DNA of 64,000 nucleotides from an uncultured Allomuricauda sp. (GCF_947499695.1 NZ_CANMPQ010000001.1:930001-994000), one strand, 5' to 3'. Positions 27,068 through 37,930 are shown, numbered from the stretch's first letter. The notes: a model not told the origin generated them from the sequence alone. Numbers and translations: made by a program.

Positions 27068-29488
27068 ATGAAAATTTCTTACAACTGGTTAAAGCAATTT
27101 TTGCAGATTGATTGGGATTCGCAGAAAACCGGGGAATTGTTGACAGATTTGGGCTTGGAAGTTGAAGGTATTTCCCATTTTGAATCAGTTAAAGGAGGAC
27201 TTAAGGGTGTAGTTGTAGGACATGTGCTCACCTGTGATAAACATCCCAATGCCGATAGATTAAAATTGACCACTGTTGATGTTGGAAGTGAAGCTCCATT
27301 ACAGATTGTTTGTGGTGCTCCCAATGTGGAGGCCGGCCAAAAAGTTCCAGTTGCAACGGTAGGAACCACATTGTACACTAGCGATGGTGAATCTTGGCAA
27401 ATAAAAAAAGGAAAGATTCGAGGGGAAGCAAGTCACGGTATGATCTGTGCCGAAGACGAATTGGGTCTAGGTGAAAGTCATGATGGAATAATGGTATTAA
27501 GTGAGGCCCTCAAACCTGGCACTCTTTGTTCCGAAGTTTTTGAAATTGAAAATGACGAAGTTTTTGAAATCGGACTCACACCCAATCGAGCCGATGCTAT
27601 GAGTCATTTTGGTGTTGCAAGAGATTTGAAGGCAGGGTTTGAGCAACTTGAAATTCAAAAAGGTTTGGTTACCCCATCTACCAGTAATTTTTCTATCGAT
27701 AACAGATCTTTAAAAATAGATGTTGAAGTTGAAGATAGTCACCTAGCACCAAGATATTGCGGGGTTACCATTAGCAATGTTATTGTTCAATCATCTCCGG
27801 ATTGGTTAAAGAATAGATTAAAAGCGATTGGTTTGTCCCCAATAAATAACATCGTGGACATTACCAACTATGTGCTTCACGAACTAGGCCAACCCCTACA
27901 TGCATTCGATGCCAACAAAATTAAAGGCAACAAAATTGAAGTAAAAACCCTGCCAGCAGGGACCAAGTTCACCACCTTGGATGATGTTGAACGTGAACTC
28001 CATGAAGACGACCTTATGATCTGTGATTCTGAAAAGCCCATGTGTATTGCGGGGGTTTTTGGCGGAAGTTTTTCCGGTGTTACCGAAAACACTACCTCTA
28101 TTTTCCTGGAAAGTGCCTATTTCAATCCGATATCCGTTCGGAAAACAGCGAAAAGACATGGCTTGAATACCGATGCTTCGTTCCGCTTTGAAAGAGGCAT
28201 CGATATTGACATGACCGAATACGCTCTGAAAAGGGCTGCAGCTCTAATTCGTGAGATAGCCGGTGGGGATATTAGTTCTGAGGTAGTAGACTTATATCCT
28301 AAAAAGTTTGACGAACGTCACGTGTTCCTAACTTTTGACAAAATCAACTCTCTTATAGGGCAAGAGATTCCTAGAGATACTATCAAAAGGATTTTAGCCT
28401 CTTTGGAAATCAAAGTAAACAATGTAACCGAATCTGGTTTAGGGCTCACCATACCAAATTACAGAGTGGATGTGGAGCGCGAAGTGGATGTTATTGAAGA
28501 AATCCTTAGGGTTTTTGGCTATAATAATATTGACTATAAAGAAAAGCTAACTGCATCCATTGCAAAATCAACAAAGTTTGAGAATCACAATATTCAAAAT
28601 GTGGTTGGAGATTTGTTGGTGTCGCAAGGATTTTATGAGATAATGACCAATAGTTTGGTTGCGGCTGGGACCCAGAACATCTTGGAATCTGAGAAAAATA
28701 TGGTCGGCATGATTAACCCTTTAAGTTCTGATTTATCAGTACTTAGAACCTCCATGTTATTTTCCGGTCTTCAGTCTGTGAGTCATAACCATAATCGTCA
28801 AAAAACGGATTTGAAACTTTTCGAATTCGGAAAGACCTATCATAAAAAGGGATCAAAAAATGTTGAAAAACAACATCTATCCATATACATCTCTGGCAAT
28901 CGTAATGACGCCAGTTGGGCTGCTGATTCCTCATCGACCAACTTCTTTTACATAAAAGGAATTGTAAATCATGTACTTCAGCGCTTGGGACTCCAAAATG
29001 TTGAAGTTGATCCCTATGAAGGTGCAATTTTTGACGAAGGCTTAAGTCTGAGCTTGAACAAAAAGATGCTTGTATCTTTCGGATTAGTAGCTAAATCATT
29101 GTTGAAGGAGTTTGATATTAAACAAGATGTTTTTCATGCTGATTTCGACTGGGACGCCATCCTAGCTAACATCAGCACTCAGAATACCACATTCCAAGAA
29201 ATTCCTAAATTCCCTGAAGTGACAAGAGATTTAGCGCTTCTAGTAGATGAACACACCGCTTTTAAACAAATAAACGATTTGGCCTGGGGTACTGAAAAGC
29301 AACTTTTGAAAAAAGTCAACTTGTTTGATGTTTATACAGGGAAAAATCTTCCTAAAGGAAAAAAATCCTACGCCGTTAGCTTTACATTATCGGATACTAA
29401 AAAGACATTGACCGATAAGCAGATTGATAAGATTATGACCAAGTTAACTGGAAGGTTCCAAAAAGAATTAGGAGCGGAACTACGATAA
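27068..29488 (+). CDS. pheT: Phenylalanine-tRNA ligase beta subunit
   Basis: Beta chain of the alpha2-beta2 cytosolic synthetase charging tRNA-Phe. 806 residues, full bacterial length. Domain order: N-terminal MKISYNWLKQFLQIDWD; EMAP/OB-type tRNA-binding domain about 40-150 (VVGHVLTCDKHPNADRLKLTTVDVG); B3/B4 editing domain (YCGVTISNV, INNIVDITNYVLHELGQPLHAFDANKI); B5 domain (VFLTFDKINSLIGQEIP); catalytic-like core (PLSSDLSVLRTSMLFSGLQS); and the C-terminal FDX-ACB domain (FPEVTRDLALLVDEHTAFKQ). The alpha-subunit gene pheS is elsewhere. Confidence 0.98.
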   Translation: MKISYNWLKQFLQIDWDSQKTGELLTDLGLEVEGISHFESVKGGLKGVVVGHVLTCDKHPNADRLKLTTVDVGSEAPLQIVCGAPNVEAGQKVPVATVGTTLYTSDGESWQIKKGKIRGEASHGMICAEDELGLGESHDGIMVLSEALKPGTLCSEVFEIENDEVFEIGLTPNRADAMSHFGVARDLKAGFEQLEIQKGLVTPSTSNFSIDNRSLKIDVEVEDSHLAPRYCGVTISNVIVQSSPDWLKNRLKAIGLSPINNIVDITNYVLHELGQPLHAFDANKIKGNKIEVKTLPAGTKFTTLDDVERELHEDDLMICDSEKPMCIAGVFGGSFSGVTENTTSIFLESAYFNPISVRKTAKRHGLNTDASFRFERGIDIDMTEYALKRAAALIREIAGGDISSEVVDLYPKKFDERHVFLTFDKINSLIGQEIPRDTIKRILASLEIKVNNVTESGLGLTIPNYRVDVEREVDVIEEILRVFGYNNIDYKEKLTASIAKSTKFENHNIQNVVGDLLVSQGFYEIMTNSLVAAGTQNILESEKNMVGMINPLSSDLSVLRTSMLFSGLQSVSHNHNRQKTDLKLFEFGKTYHKKGSKNVEKQHLSIYISGNRNDASWAADSSSTNFFYIKGIVNHVLQRLGLQNVEVDPYEGAIFDEGLSLSLNKKMLVSFGLVAKSLLKEFDIKQDVFHADFDWDAILANISTQNTTFQEIPKFPEVTRDLALLVDEHTAFKQINDLAWGTEKQLLKKVNLFDVYTGKNLPKGKKSYAVSFTLSDTKKTLTDKQIDKIMTKLTGRFQKELGAELR

Positions 29489-29489
29489 A

Positions 29490-30032
29490 TTACATCTGCG
29501 AAGGCTGAATTACGCTATCAATTTCATGAATAATCCCATTTTCCTGAGATACGTCAGCAACCGTAATTCTGGCGGTGTTGCCCATAGGGTCGGTTAAAAC
29601 AATATTGATACCGTCCATATGTGCCATCAATTTTTTGCCCTGAATGGTAGTAAAGCTGGTTTTTCCATTTCCTTGGCATAGCGCTCGCAAAATTTTGGAT
29701 GCCGATAATTGTCCTGCAACTATATGATATCCCAACAAAGATTTCAATTCACTCTTGTCTTTGGAATTGATTAATTCTTCCATTTTATCATTAGAAAATC
29801 GTTCAAAAGCAGCATCAGAAGGAGCGAAAATTGTGAACGGACCGGATTTATCCAGTATATCTTCAAGTTCAGTTGCTTTTACCGCAGCGAAAAGGACCTT
29901 GTATCGTTCCGATTCCGTTACTTCTTGAGAGGCTGACAAGTTAGTCAATGCCACTGATGATTCTTGAGCTGAAACAGTTAGGGTAAAGGCAAAGCAAAGT
30001 CCAAGTAGGAGTCGTTTGAATGGGGATTTCAT
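29490..30032 (-). CDS. Secreted fasciclin (FAS1) domain protein
   Basis: 180 residues: signal peptide MKSPFKRLLLGLCFAFTLTVSAQ, then one FAS1 domain with the H1 box FTIFAPSDAAFERF and the H2-like region LLGYHIVAGQLSASKI and VIQPSQM end. FAS1 domains mediate adhesion or ligand binding; in bacteria they are extracytoplasmic. No sorting domain or lipobox is present, so it is probably periplasmic or released. Its stop lies 1 base from that of pheT. The region upstream (30033-30256) has no gene. Confidence 0.9.
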   Translation of the reverse strand: MKSPFKRLLLGLCFAFTLTVSAQESSVALTNLSASQEVTESERYKVLFAAVKATELEDILDKSGPFTIFAPSDAAFERFSNDKMEELINSKDKSELKSLLGYHIVAGQLSASKILRALCQGNGKTSFTTIQGKKLMAHMDGINIVLTDPMGNTARITVADVSQENGIIHEIDSVIQPSQM

Positions 30033-30224
30033 AGTGTTCTTATTCTTTGGGACTTTTGTTGATTAGGGTCTTTTATTGCGTTTTGTACGTTCAAATGCCA
30101 AAAACTTCGATAAGATACACTTTTTTTAATATAATAGCGGTTTTATTCGATGAGTCAAATTTCATTTAACATTTAGTTAACATTTGTTGATTTTTATTGG
30201 TTTTAATATGGAATTACAATTCCT

Positions 30225-30232
30225 TAAATTTG
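30225..30232 (+). promoter_or_regulatory. Candidate -7 element before the two-helix membrane protein gene
   Basis: TAAATTTG, an exact TAnnTTTG match, 24 bases before the ATG at 30257. Spacing to a -33 TTGG is longer than ideal. Confidence 0.45.
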
Positions 30233-30256
30233 AGATAGTTATCCTAAAACCAGAGC

Positions 30257-30976
30257 ATGTTTTGGAACAAAACCAATATTGAGAAAAAACTGCAGATTCT
30301 AAAATCCAGAGAGGAAAACGAGCTGGAAATTTTAGAGCAAGTCAAGCGTATTCTCGAACATGAAACATTACGTGAGCAACGTGTTCTAAAAACATTTAAA
30401 GAGCAGACAATAAATATTGTAAATACTTTTGATTTTGATTTGCTTGAAACCAGTAAAATCTATCACCTAAATCAAATTAAACAAGTCTGCATTGATTATC
30501 GTCTTCGGTTTTTAGATAGTAGATATTTCAAGGGGAAAATTCCTCAAACTGCTATTTCTAAAATCAAGGGATTGGAAAAAGCCCACAAACAAAAGTTAAG
30601 TGGGTTTAAAATTATGGCGCCCTCTAAATTATTCAGATTGGAAGCTAAGGACGACCCTCTTCTTTTTGCGCCCATTGGAAACGATTATTACTACCTGATT
30701 CACAAATGGGGCAATGACCTTCATCCATTGCGCAAACTTATGGCCTGGCCTTTTAAAGGTATCATAAACCTAACGCTGTTGGTTTTGCTAATTAGCTACG
30801 TGGTTACTGGAATGGTCCCGAATGGGCTATTTTCAAAAAATGATTCTTCGGCTGAATTCTGGATAATCTTTTTCTTTATGTTTAAATGTATTGCTTCCGT
30901 GGTTATTTTTTACGGATTCGCGCTTGGTAAGAACTTCAACCCGGCCATTTGGAACAATAAGTATAACAAAACCTGA
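30257..30976 (+). CDS. Uncharacterised protein with N-terminal coiled coil and two C-terminal membrane helices
   Basis: 239 residues. The N-terminal 60 residues are highly charged and helical (KLQILKSREENELEILEQVKRI), a likely coiled coil; a middle cytosolic domain follows (LRFLDSRYFKGKIPQTAISKI; DYYYLIHKWGNDLHPLRKLMAWPF); two hydrophobic helices lie at about 170-190 and 205-225. No known family is recognised. Stand-alone gene, converging with the ABC-F gene 2 bases away. Localisation in the inner membrane is the only safe inference. Confidence 0.65.
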   Translation: MFWNKTNIEKKLQILKSREENELEILEQVKRILEHETLREQRVLKTFKEQTINIVNTFDFDLLETSKIYHLNQIKQVCIDYRLRFLDSRYFKGKIPQTAISKIKGLEKAHKQKLSGFKIMAPSKLFRLEAKDDPLLFAPIGNDYYYLIHKWGNDLHPLRKLMAWPFKGIINLTLLVLLISYVVTGMVPNGLFSKNDSSAEFWIIFFFMFKCIASVVIFYGFALGKNFNPAIWNNKYNKT

Positions 30977-30978
30977 AA

Positions 30979-32637
<1,659 letters not shown>

Positions 32638-32745
32638 CTAAAACCAACGCGTATTTCCAATTTAAACACATATTATTAAACTACACATTAACAAGCTTTT
32701 GCAACATTTAACTCGGTATTAACAGGGAAGGTTTTGAGGTATCCT

Positions 32746-32753
32746 TAATTTTG
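32746..32753 (+). promoter_or_regulatory. Candidate -7 element of the thioredoxin-like lipoprotein gene
   Basis: TAATTTTG, matching TAnnTTTG. A transcript starting near 32760 supports ATG 32781 over the in-frame TTG/earlier start at 32751. Confidence 0.45.
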
Positions 32754-32780
32754 TTGGTCGAACAAGATGGTTCCCTTTAT

Positions 32781-34163
32781 ATGACAAGACTTTTACTCAG
32801 CCTCTCCCTTCTTTCAATTTTGGCATGCTCCACGAAGTCTCGTGAGTGTCCTTCCGTGTTTTTTGGAGGAGAGATTGTAAACCCCACGAGTGATTATGTT
32901 GTGCTCTATAAGAACGATAATTATATCGATTCTGTAAAGCTTGATCAAGGTAATCGATTTGCATTCAATTTATTGGGGATTGAAGAAGGACTTTACCATT
33001 TTGACCACAATCCAGAACTTCAATATCTCTATCTACAGGAAGGTGACAGCATTCTAGTCAGATTGAACACCAAAGAGTTTGATGAATCCCTGGTCTTTTC
33101 GGGTCGTGGAAGTGAAATCAATAACTTTTTGATTGAAATGTACTTGGCCCACGAAGAAGAAGAGCCTTTGGTTTATGATTATTATGCACTTGATCCTAAA
33201 TCCTTCGATGTTAAAATGGACTCTTTACGTGCTCAAAAGATTAAACATTTAAAGGACTTGGAAGTAGATTATCCACTTTCAGAAAAGCTTTCCTCGGTTG
33301 CTTTGGCTTCAATAGAGTTTCAGAATTATGCGCACAAGGAAAAATATCCTTTTAAGCATAAATGGAAAAAGGGTACTAAAAGTATTCCTGAATTACCGGA
33401 TAATTTTTATGACTACAGAAAAAAGGTAAATCTTAATAACGAAGACCTTACCTATTTCAGACCCTATCTAGATTATTTAAAATACCATTTTGGCAATGTA
33501 GCCTATGTGTCTTGCATGAAATATTGCAATATGCAAGAGAAGCCCTCATATGACTATCTTCATTTTAACAATCATACGCTAAAATTGGTAGACAGTCTGG
33601 TGCAACATGATGAGCTAAGAAACATTCTTTTCAGGAATATTGCGATGGCTTATTTATTGAAAGAACATAGCCCAAGTGAAGATTGTCAATCTTTTATCGA
33701 TAAGTTTACCACACTTTCTACAAATGATAAGCATGAGAAGGAAATAGAGGAGTTATATGTGGGAATCCATGAACTACAACCCAATAGCGACCTTCCAGAC
33801 CTTTTTGTCACGAATACGGATAACGAAAAAGTTTCACTAAAGGAAATTAGCAGTAACAAGAAAACAGTCTTCTATTTTTGGTCCGCTTCGCAGAAAAGTC
33901 ATTTTAAGAATGTACACAAGCGTATTGCTAAACTAAAGGAAAAGTATCCCGATCATAATTTTGTGGGCATCAACTTAAAAACTGGCTTTAAACAATGGCA
34001 TGGTATGGTGGAAGAACATCGAATGGATAAAGCGAATCAATTCCACAGCGAGAATTTTAAGGAAATCCAAGTTGCCATGATTATTGACAACCTCAACAAA
34101 TGTGTTATTTCAAAAGACACTGTGGTGGTCGATGCATTTGCCAATCTCTATACTTCTTTATAA
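32781..34163 (+). CDS. TlpA-like lipoprotein lacking the CXXC redox site
   Basis: 460 residues from ATG 32781 (MTRLLLSLSLLSILAC, lipidated Cys16). The N-terminal part resembles the beta-rich domain found ahead of thioredoxin folds in Bacteroidota (GGEIVNPTSDYVVLYKNDNYIDSVKLD; LQEGDSILVRLNTKEFDESLVFSG), then a helical middle region. The C-terminal domain (SNKKTVFYFWSASQKSHF) lines up with TlpA-type FxFWASWCPxC, but both active-site cysteines are missing (SASQKSH). It cannot do thiol chemistry in the usual way and may be a binding or structural relative. A terminator follows immediately. Confidence 0.75.
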   Translation: MTRLLLSLSLLSILACSTKSRECPSVFFGGEIVNPTSDYVVLYKNDNYIDSVKLDQGNRFAFNLLGIEEGLYHFDHNPELQYLYLQEGDSILVRLNTKEFDESLVFSGRGSEINNFLIEMYLAHEEEEPLVYDYYALDPKSFDVKMDSLRAQKIKHLKDLEVDYPLSEKLSSVALASIEFQNYAHKEKYPFKHKWKKGTKSIPELPDNFYDYRKKVNLNNEDLTYFRPYLDYLKYHFGNVAYVSCMKYCNMQEKPSYDYLHFNNHTLKLVDSLVQHDELRNILFRNIAMAYLLKEHSPSEDCQSFIDKFTTLSTNDKHEKEIEELYVGIHELQPNSDLPDLFVTNTDNEKVSLKEISSNKKTVFYFWSASQKSHFKNVHKRIAKLKEKYPDHNFVGINLKTGFKQWHGMVEEHRMDKANQFHSENFKEIQVAMIIDNLNKCVISKDTVVVDAFANLYTSL

Positions 34164-34165
34164 AA

Positions 34166-34192
34166 AAAGCCCCGAACTACATTCAGGGCTTT
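34166..34192. terminator. Terminator between convergent genes
   Basis: AAAGCCC (34166-34172) with GGGCTTT (34186-34192) and a 13-base loop. The minus strand continues into a seven-base T-run, so it best serves the aldolase gene; the plus strand has a shorter T-run. Confidence 0.65.
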
Positions 34193-34216
34193 GACAACTT
34201 CAATATTTTTTTGGCT

Positions 34217-34873
34217 TTAGGAATTTCCCTTGCGATAATCCGCTAAGAATTTTTCCAAACCAATGTCTGTAAGCGGGTGTTTCAATAATCCTGTGATAGA
34301 AGATAACGGTCCTGTCATTACATCAGAACCAAGTTTGGCGCAATCGATTACGTGCATGGTATGTCGAATGGAAGCTGCTAATATCTGGGTCTCAAAAGCA
34401 TAGTTATCATAAATCTGACGGATTTCGGCGATAAGATTCAGACCATCCGTAGAAATATCATCTAATCTGCCTAAAAAAGGAGATACATAGGTTGCTCCGG
34501 CCTTTGCAGCCAAAAGCGCTTGTCCTGCTGAAAATACTAAGGTACAATTGGTTCTGATTCCATTATCCGAGAAATGCTTTAAGGCCTTTATCCCATCTTT
34601 AATCATAGGAACCTTTACAACAATCTGCTCATGTAACTTTGCTAACTCCTCTCCTTCTTTGACCATGGCCTCAAACTCTGTGGAAACTACTTCTGCAGAA
34701 ACATCACCTTCAACGATATTACAAATATCTACGTAGTGTTTTAAAATGTTTTCTTTTCCTGTAATGCCCTCTTTGGCCATCAAAGATGGATTGGTGGTAA
34801 CACCATCCAAAACACCTAGTTGTTGTGCCTCGGCTATTTGGTCAAGATTGGCGGTATCAATAAAAAATTTCAT
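34217..34873 (-). CDS. fsa: Transaldolase / fructose-6-phosphate aldolase-type enzyme (short transaldolase)
   Basis: 218 residues of the small transaldolase subfamily (TalC/FSA), a decameric-type TIM barrel. [20 protein letters not shown] and [13 protein letters not shown] are diagnostic; the Schiff-base Lys87 lies in [39 protein letters not shown] and [12 protein letters not shown] complete the active site. Most bacterial members of this length act as transaldolases of the pentose phosphate pathway, while a few cleave fructose 6-phosphate; sequence reading alone cannot separate these. Single gene. Confidence 0.92.
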   Translation of the reverse strand: MKFFIDTANLDQIAEAQQLGVLDGVTTNPSLMAKEGITGKENILKHYVDICNIVEGDVSAEVVSTEFEAMVKEGEELAKLHEQIVVKVPMIKDGIKALKHFSDNGIRTNCTLVFSAGQALLAAKAGATYVSPFLGRLDDISTDGLNLIAEIRQIYDNYAFETQILAASIRHTMHVIDCAKLGSDVMTGPLSSITGLLKHPLTDIGLEKFLADYRKGNS

Positions 34874-34971
34874 GCTTCTTATGCTGTTTTAAGTTGTAAT
34901 ACAATTCATTGCGAATTTACAACAATAAGAAACCTGTATTGCTATTATCAATTAAAATATCTGGAATGCTA

Positions 34972-35391
34972 TTAATCCAATACTTGAATTGTGAATTCCC
35001 TTACAGTAGATTCTCGGCAAGTAGGGCTCCTATCATATCCATTATAATCATAGCCTTCAACAAAAAGTTCCACCCTAAATCTATAGATGCCCGCTTCTTC
35101 AGGTCTCCCAAAAAAATCGACAGACCTTCTGTTCACATCATAAAAAATCCCCGGAGGCAATTCTCCAATGATATCAAAGAAATAGTCATAATCATTATCA
35201 TTGACCTCATTACTAATCTCAGCAGTAATAAAATCCTCATACCTTTCCCCTACTACGCCAATAAGCAATTGCTTTTGATGAATTTCTGGGTTGATATTAA
35301 AAACGCATTCGTAAATTTCGTCGCAGCTGCAGAACATAAATGCTAGCGACATTGCTATGCAAACGTTGAATAATCTATTATTTTTCTCCAT
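34972..35391 (-). CDS. Small lipoprotein with a putative Ig-like (He_PIG type) domain
   Basis: 139 residues. Lipoprotein signal ending MFCSC (lipidated Cys23; a second cysteine precedes at 21). The mature part contains DYFFDIIGELPPGIFYDVNRRSVDFFGRPEEAGIYRFRVEL, whose LPPGI...GRPEEAGIYRFRV pattern resembles the putative Ig domains of bacterial surface proteins. No enzyme motif. It probably sits on an outer or inner membrane as a binding or structural module. Stand-alone between the aldolase and SDR genes. Confidence 0.7.
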   Translation of the reverse strand: MEKNNRLFNVCIAMSLAFMFCSCDEIYECVFNINPEIHQKQLLIGVVGERYEDFITAEISNEVNDNDYDYFFDIIGELPPGIFYDVNRRSVDFFGRPEEAGIYRFRVELFVEGYDYNGYDRSPTCRESTVREFTIQVLD

Positions 35392-35424
35392 GTTTTTCTA
35401 CGAATCAAAAAACATGCCATCACT

Positions 35425-36234
35425 TTAAAGCTTATAGTGATTCAATAAAAGTTTCTCATAAACCTTACCGGGTAAAATTCGTTTCAACAGTAGTGAAAGT
35501 CTTTGCATAAACTCTCCCACAGGCTGGTGAATCTTAGGGTTTTTACTTTGAATTATTTCATGGACCTTTTTCGCTACATCTGCGGGATCCCCTCCAGCAT
35601 CAACATGTTCGTTCATCAGGTCTAGACTTTTTTGATATACCTTTTCATAAGCCGAACCTTTAACCACCGGAGCATGGTAACGTCCAGCTGCAATATTGGT
35701 GGCAAAATCGCCAGGAGCCAAATTGGTAATGGAAATACCAAAACTCTTGGTTTCCATTCGCAAAGCTTCCGTAACAATTCCCAGAGCACCTTTTGATGCA
35801 GAATAGTATCCCCGGAATGGTAACCCCATAAAACCGGCAATAGATGTCACATTGATAATCAATCCTCCGCCTTGTTTGCGCATTTGCGGCAAAACGGCTT
35901 TCATCATATGAACAGGTCCATTAAAGTTAATGTCAAAGACATTCAAGATTTCTTCATGGGGAGTTTCTTCGATAGGACCGGTTATTCCAACTCCGGCGTT
36001 GTTGATCAGTATATCCAACCTGTCCTCTTTGGAAATTACAGATGAAACCGCATTACGAACACTATCCGGTTGTTTAACATCTAGAGGAATCAATTCAAAA
36101 GCATCAAAATCCGGGTAATTTTTGGGGTTTCTAGCGGTGCCATAAACTTTAAATCCTTTTGAAGCAAGATAAGTCCCAATGGCCTTACCCAAACCAGAAG
36201 AGCCACCAGTGATCAACACAACTTTTTTATCCAT
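35425..36234 (-). CDS. Short-chain dehydrogenase/reductase (classical SDR)
   Basis: 269 residues, cytosolic NAD(P)-dependent oxidoreductase. Rossmann motif TGGSSGLG (9-16), DVKQPDSV after the second strand, NNAGVG (78-83), and a complete catalytic set with Ser131 in NVTSIAG and Tyr144/Lys148 in YYSASKG. A basic YGTARN after strand 2 suggests NADP(H). The substrate is not predictable; the C-terminal tail (LSLLLKRILPGKVYEKLLLNHY) is amphipathic and could touch the membrane. The SRP RNA gene lies just upstream in the same direction. Confidence 0.92.
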   Translation of the reverse strand: MDKKVVLITGGSSGLGKAIGTYLASKGFKVYGTARNPKNYPDFDAFELIPLDVKQPDSVRNAVSSVISKEDRLDILINNAGVGITGPIEETPHEEILNVFDINFNGPVHMMKAVLPQMRKQGGGLIINVTSIAGFMGLPFRGYYSASKGALGIVTEALRMETKSFGISITNLAPGDFATNIAAGRYHAPVVKGSAYEKVYQKSLDLMNEHVDAGGDPADVAKKVHEIIQSKNPKIHQPVGEFMQRLSLLLKRILPGKVYEKLLLNHYKL

Positions 36235-36296
36235 GTCCGCGGTTTATTTTACTATCGGAAAGATACATGATTATCAGAATTTTGGGCACAAAAAAA

Positions 36297-36390
36297 GGCA
36301 AGCTACCTACATCGCACCGCTACGACCGCATACCCTTGCTGCGTTCCCACCCTGGGGGATTTTGCAGGAGCTGGTCGTGTAGGACTTGCC
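36297..36390 (-). ncRNA. ffs: Bacterial small SRP RNA (4.5S-type)
   Basis: On the minus strand the RNA starts GGCAAGTCCTACACGACC, and ends GTAGGTAGCTTGCC, so both ends pair (GGCAAG with CTTGCC, CTACA with TGTAG, CGACC with GGTCG). The apex carries the conserved SRP domain IV: GGTGGGAACGCAGCAAGGGTA, the counterpart of GGAAGCAGCCAAGGCA that binds Ffh. About 94 nt, normal for the small form. A run of seven T follows the closing stem as terminator, and a near-consensus promoter precedes it. Partners Ffh and FtsY are encoded elsewhere. Confidence 0.93.
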
Positions 36391-36395
36391 AAAGG

Positions 36396-36426
36396 CAAAT
36401 ATACGACCTTTTAAATTTGCTGCAAT
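36396..36426 (-). promoter_or_regulatory. Promoter of the SRP RNA gene
   Basis: Minus strand: -33 ATTG (36423-36426), 19-base spacer, -7 TATATTTG (36396-36403). Both the element and spacing fit TTTG-N19-TAnnTTTG, and the predicted start coincides with the first G of the RNA at about 36390. This is the best promoter in the window and validates use of the motif elsewhere. Confidence 0.8.
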
Positions 36427-36461
36427 CCTATTTCATTCTTAATTTCGATGCAATGTGATAA

Positions 36462-37532
36462 ATGATGAAACACGTACTTAAAACTATGGTCAAGCTATTT
36501 TCAACTTTTTGCTTTTTGCTCTTTTTTTTAGGATGCGGAGGTGAAACTGACCCTGCAAAATTCTTTGCTATCCAACTAGAAGGAAAACAAAATAAATTTC
36601 AGCAAAACCAAGACGTTGGTGTGGCCATTAAAAACAAAAAAAACGTCGCTATTTCCAATGTCACCTATTCCATGGATGGCAGGCAACTTCCATTGTCAGA
36701 CGGAAAGCTAACACTAGACCTACCCAAGTTGGGAAACAAAAAATTGATAGCCAAGATCAATTTTGGAGAAGAGTCCGTTGAAATCTCTAAAAATATTAGA
36801 CTTTTAGCCGCTAACGCTCCGGAAGTATATACCTACGATATCATTAACACCTATCCACATGACCCAAAGGCTTATACACAAGGATTGGAGTTTAGTGATG
36901 ATGTATTGTTTGAAAGTACCGGTAAAAGAGGAGCATCAACAGTACGAAAAGTTGATTTTAAGACTGGTGAAATCCTCCAAAAAATTGAAATGGACAATAG
37001 CGTCTTTGGCGAGGGCATTACGCTGCTCAACAACCAGTTATACCATCTTACATGGCAAAGTGGTTTGGGCTATGTATACAATCCTTCGAATCTAGAAAAG
37101 ATTAAAAACTTCAGCTACGGAGAAAGTCGCGAAGGTTGGGGCCTTTGCAATGATGGCAGTAAACTGTTTAAGAGTGATGGGACAGAGAAAATCTGGTTTT
37201 TGAACCCAACAACTTTGGAAGAAGAAGGATACATTGAAACAGTGACCAATAAATCCATTTTCAATCAAGCCAATGAGTTGGAATATGTAGATGGAAAAAT
37301 CTATGCGAATGTTTATCAAAAAGAGAGCATGATGATCATCGATGCAAGCTCGGGAGCCATTGAAGGCGTTATCAATTTTGGCGGCCTCAAAAACAAGGTC
37401 AAAAAAGGTGCGGAGTGGGACGAAACCAATTCGGTTCTGAACGGAGTGGCGTATCATCCAGAAAGGGAAACCTTTTTTGTAACCGGCAAGAACTGGGATA
37501 AACTTTTTGAAGTTACAATCCGCAAAAAATAG
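36462..37532 (+). CDS. Glutaminyl-peptide cyclotransferase (beta-propeller type) lipoprotein
   Basis: Converts N-terminal glutamine to pyroglutamate; the plant/bacterial type is a five-bladed beta-propeller. 356 residues. Lipoprotein signal ends FFLGC (Cys26 from the first ATG; 36465 is an equivalent start). Residues about 40-120 form a family-specific beta domain; the enzyme domain begins TYDIINTYPHDPKAYTQGLEFSDDVLFESTGKRGASTVRKVD, with FGEGITLLNNQLYHLTWQSGLGYVY, EGWGLCNDG and VLNGVAYHPERETFFVTGKNWDKLFEV, all typical of glutamine cyclotransferases. Leads a three-gene run: the thioesterase starts 2 bases later. Confidence 0.9.
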   Translation: MMKHVLKTMVKLFSTFCFLLFFLGCGGETDPAKFFAIQLEGKQNKFQQNQDVGVAIKNKKNVAISNVTYSMDGRQLPLSDGKLTLDLPKLGNKKLIAKINFGEESVEISKNIRLLAANAPEVYTYDIINTYPHDPKAYTQGLEFSDDVLFESTGKRGASTVRKVDFKTGEILQKIEMDNSVFGEGITLLNNQLYHLTWQSGLGYVYNPSNLEKIKNFSYGESREGWGLCNDGSKLFKSDGTEKIWFLNPTTLEEEGYIETVTNKSIFNQANELEYVDGKIYANVYQKESMMIIDASSGAIEGVINFGGLKNKVKKGAEWDETNSVLNGVAYHPERETFFVTGKNWDKLFEVTIRKK

Positions 37533-37534
37533 GA

Positions 37535-37930
37535 ATGCAAACCTACACAATAGTCTTCCCAGTGAAGGCAAACGACCTTGATGAGCTCAACCATGTAAAC
37601 AACATCAGATATGTGGAATGGATACAAGAGGTTTCTAAAAAACATTGGCTAAGCGTCACAGATATAAAAACTCGTGAAGGTTTAATTTGGGTAGTAAGAA
37701 ATCATGAAATCTCCTATCACAAATCGGCACAAATTGGCGATACCATTCAGATAGCAACGCATATCGCTGAAACAAAAGGCCCCATATCAAAAAGAGTGGT
37801 AGAAATCAAAAACAATAAAACAGGCGTGCTCCTAGTTAAAGGTATAACAGAGTGGTGCCTTTTGGATGCCGCTACTTTTAGGCCCAAACGTGTGCCCGAA
37901 GCTGTACAACAACTATTCAATAACACATGA
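37535..37930 (+). CDS. Acyl-CoA thioesterase, 4HBT/YbgC-FatA type hotdog protein
   Basis: 131 residues, single hotdog domain: YTIVFPVKANDLDELNHVNNIRYVEWIQEV contains the family helix pattern (HVNNxxYxxW), and IWVVRNHEISYHKSAQIGDTIQIATHI follows. Hydrolyses acyl-CoA or acyl-ACP thioesters; chain length cannot be predicted. Sits between glutaminyl cyclase (2-base gap) and a lipoprotein whose ATG overlaps this stop (ATGA), so all three are cotranslated. No functional tie with the neighbours is obvious. Confidence 0.88.
   Translation: MQTYTIVFPVKANDLDELNHVNNIRYVEWIQEVSKKHWLSVTDIKTREGLIWVVRNHEISYHKSAQIGDTIQIATHIAETKGPISKRVVEIKNNKTGVLLVKGITEWCLLDAATFRPKRVPEAVQQLFNNT

Noticed and set aside
34909-35346. 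Plus-strand 145-codon frame
   Set aside because: Antisense to a lipoprotein with a clean lipobox and Ig-like motif; its own translation is Ile/Lys-rich without features.
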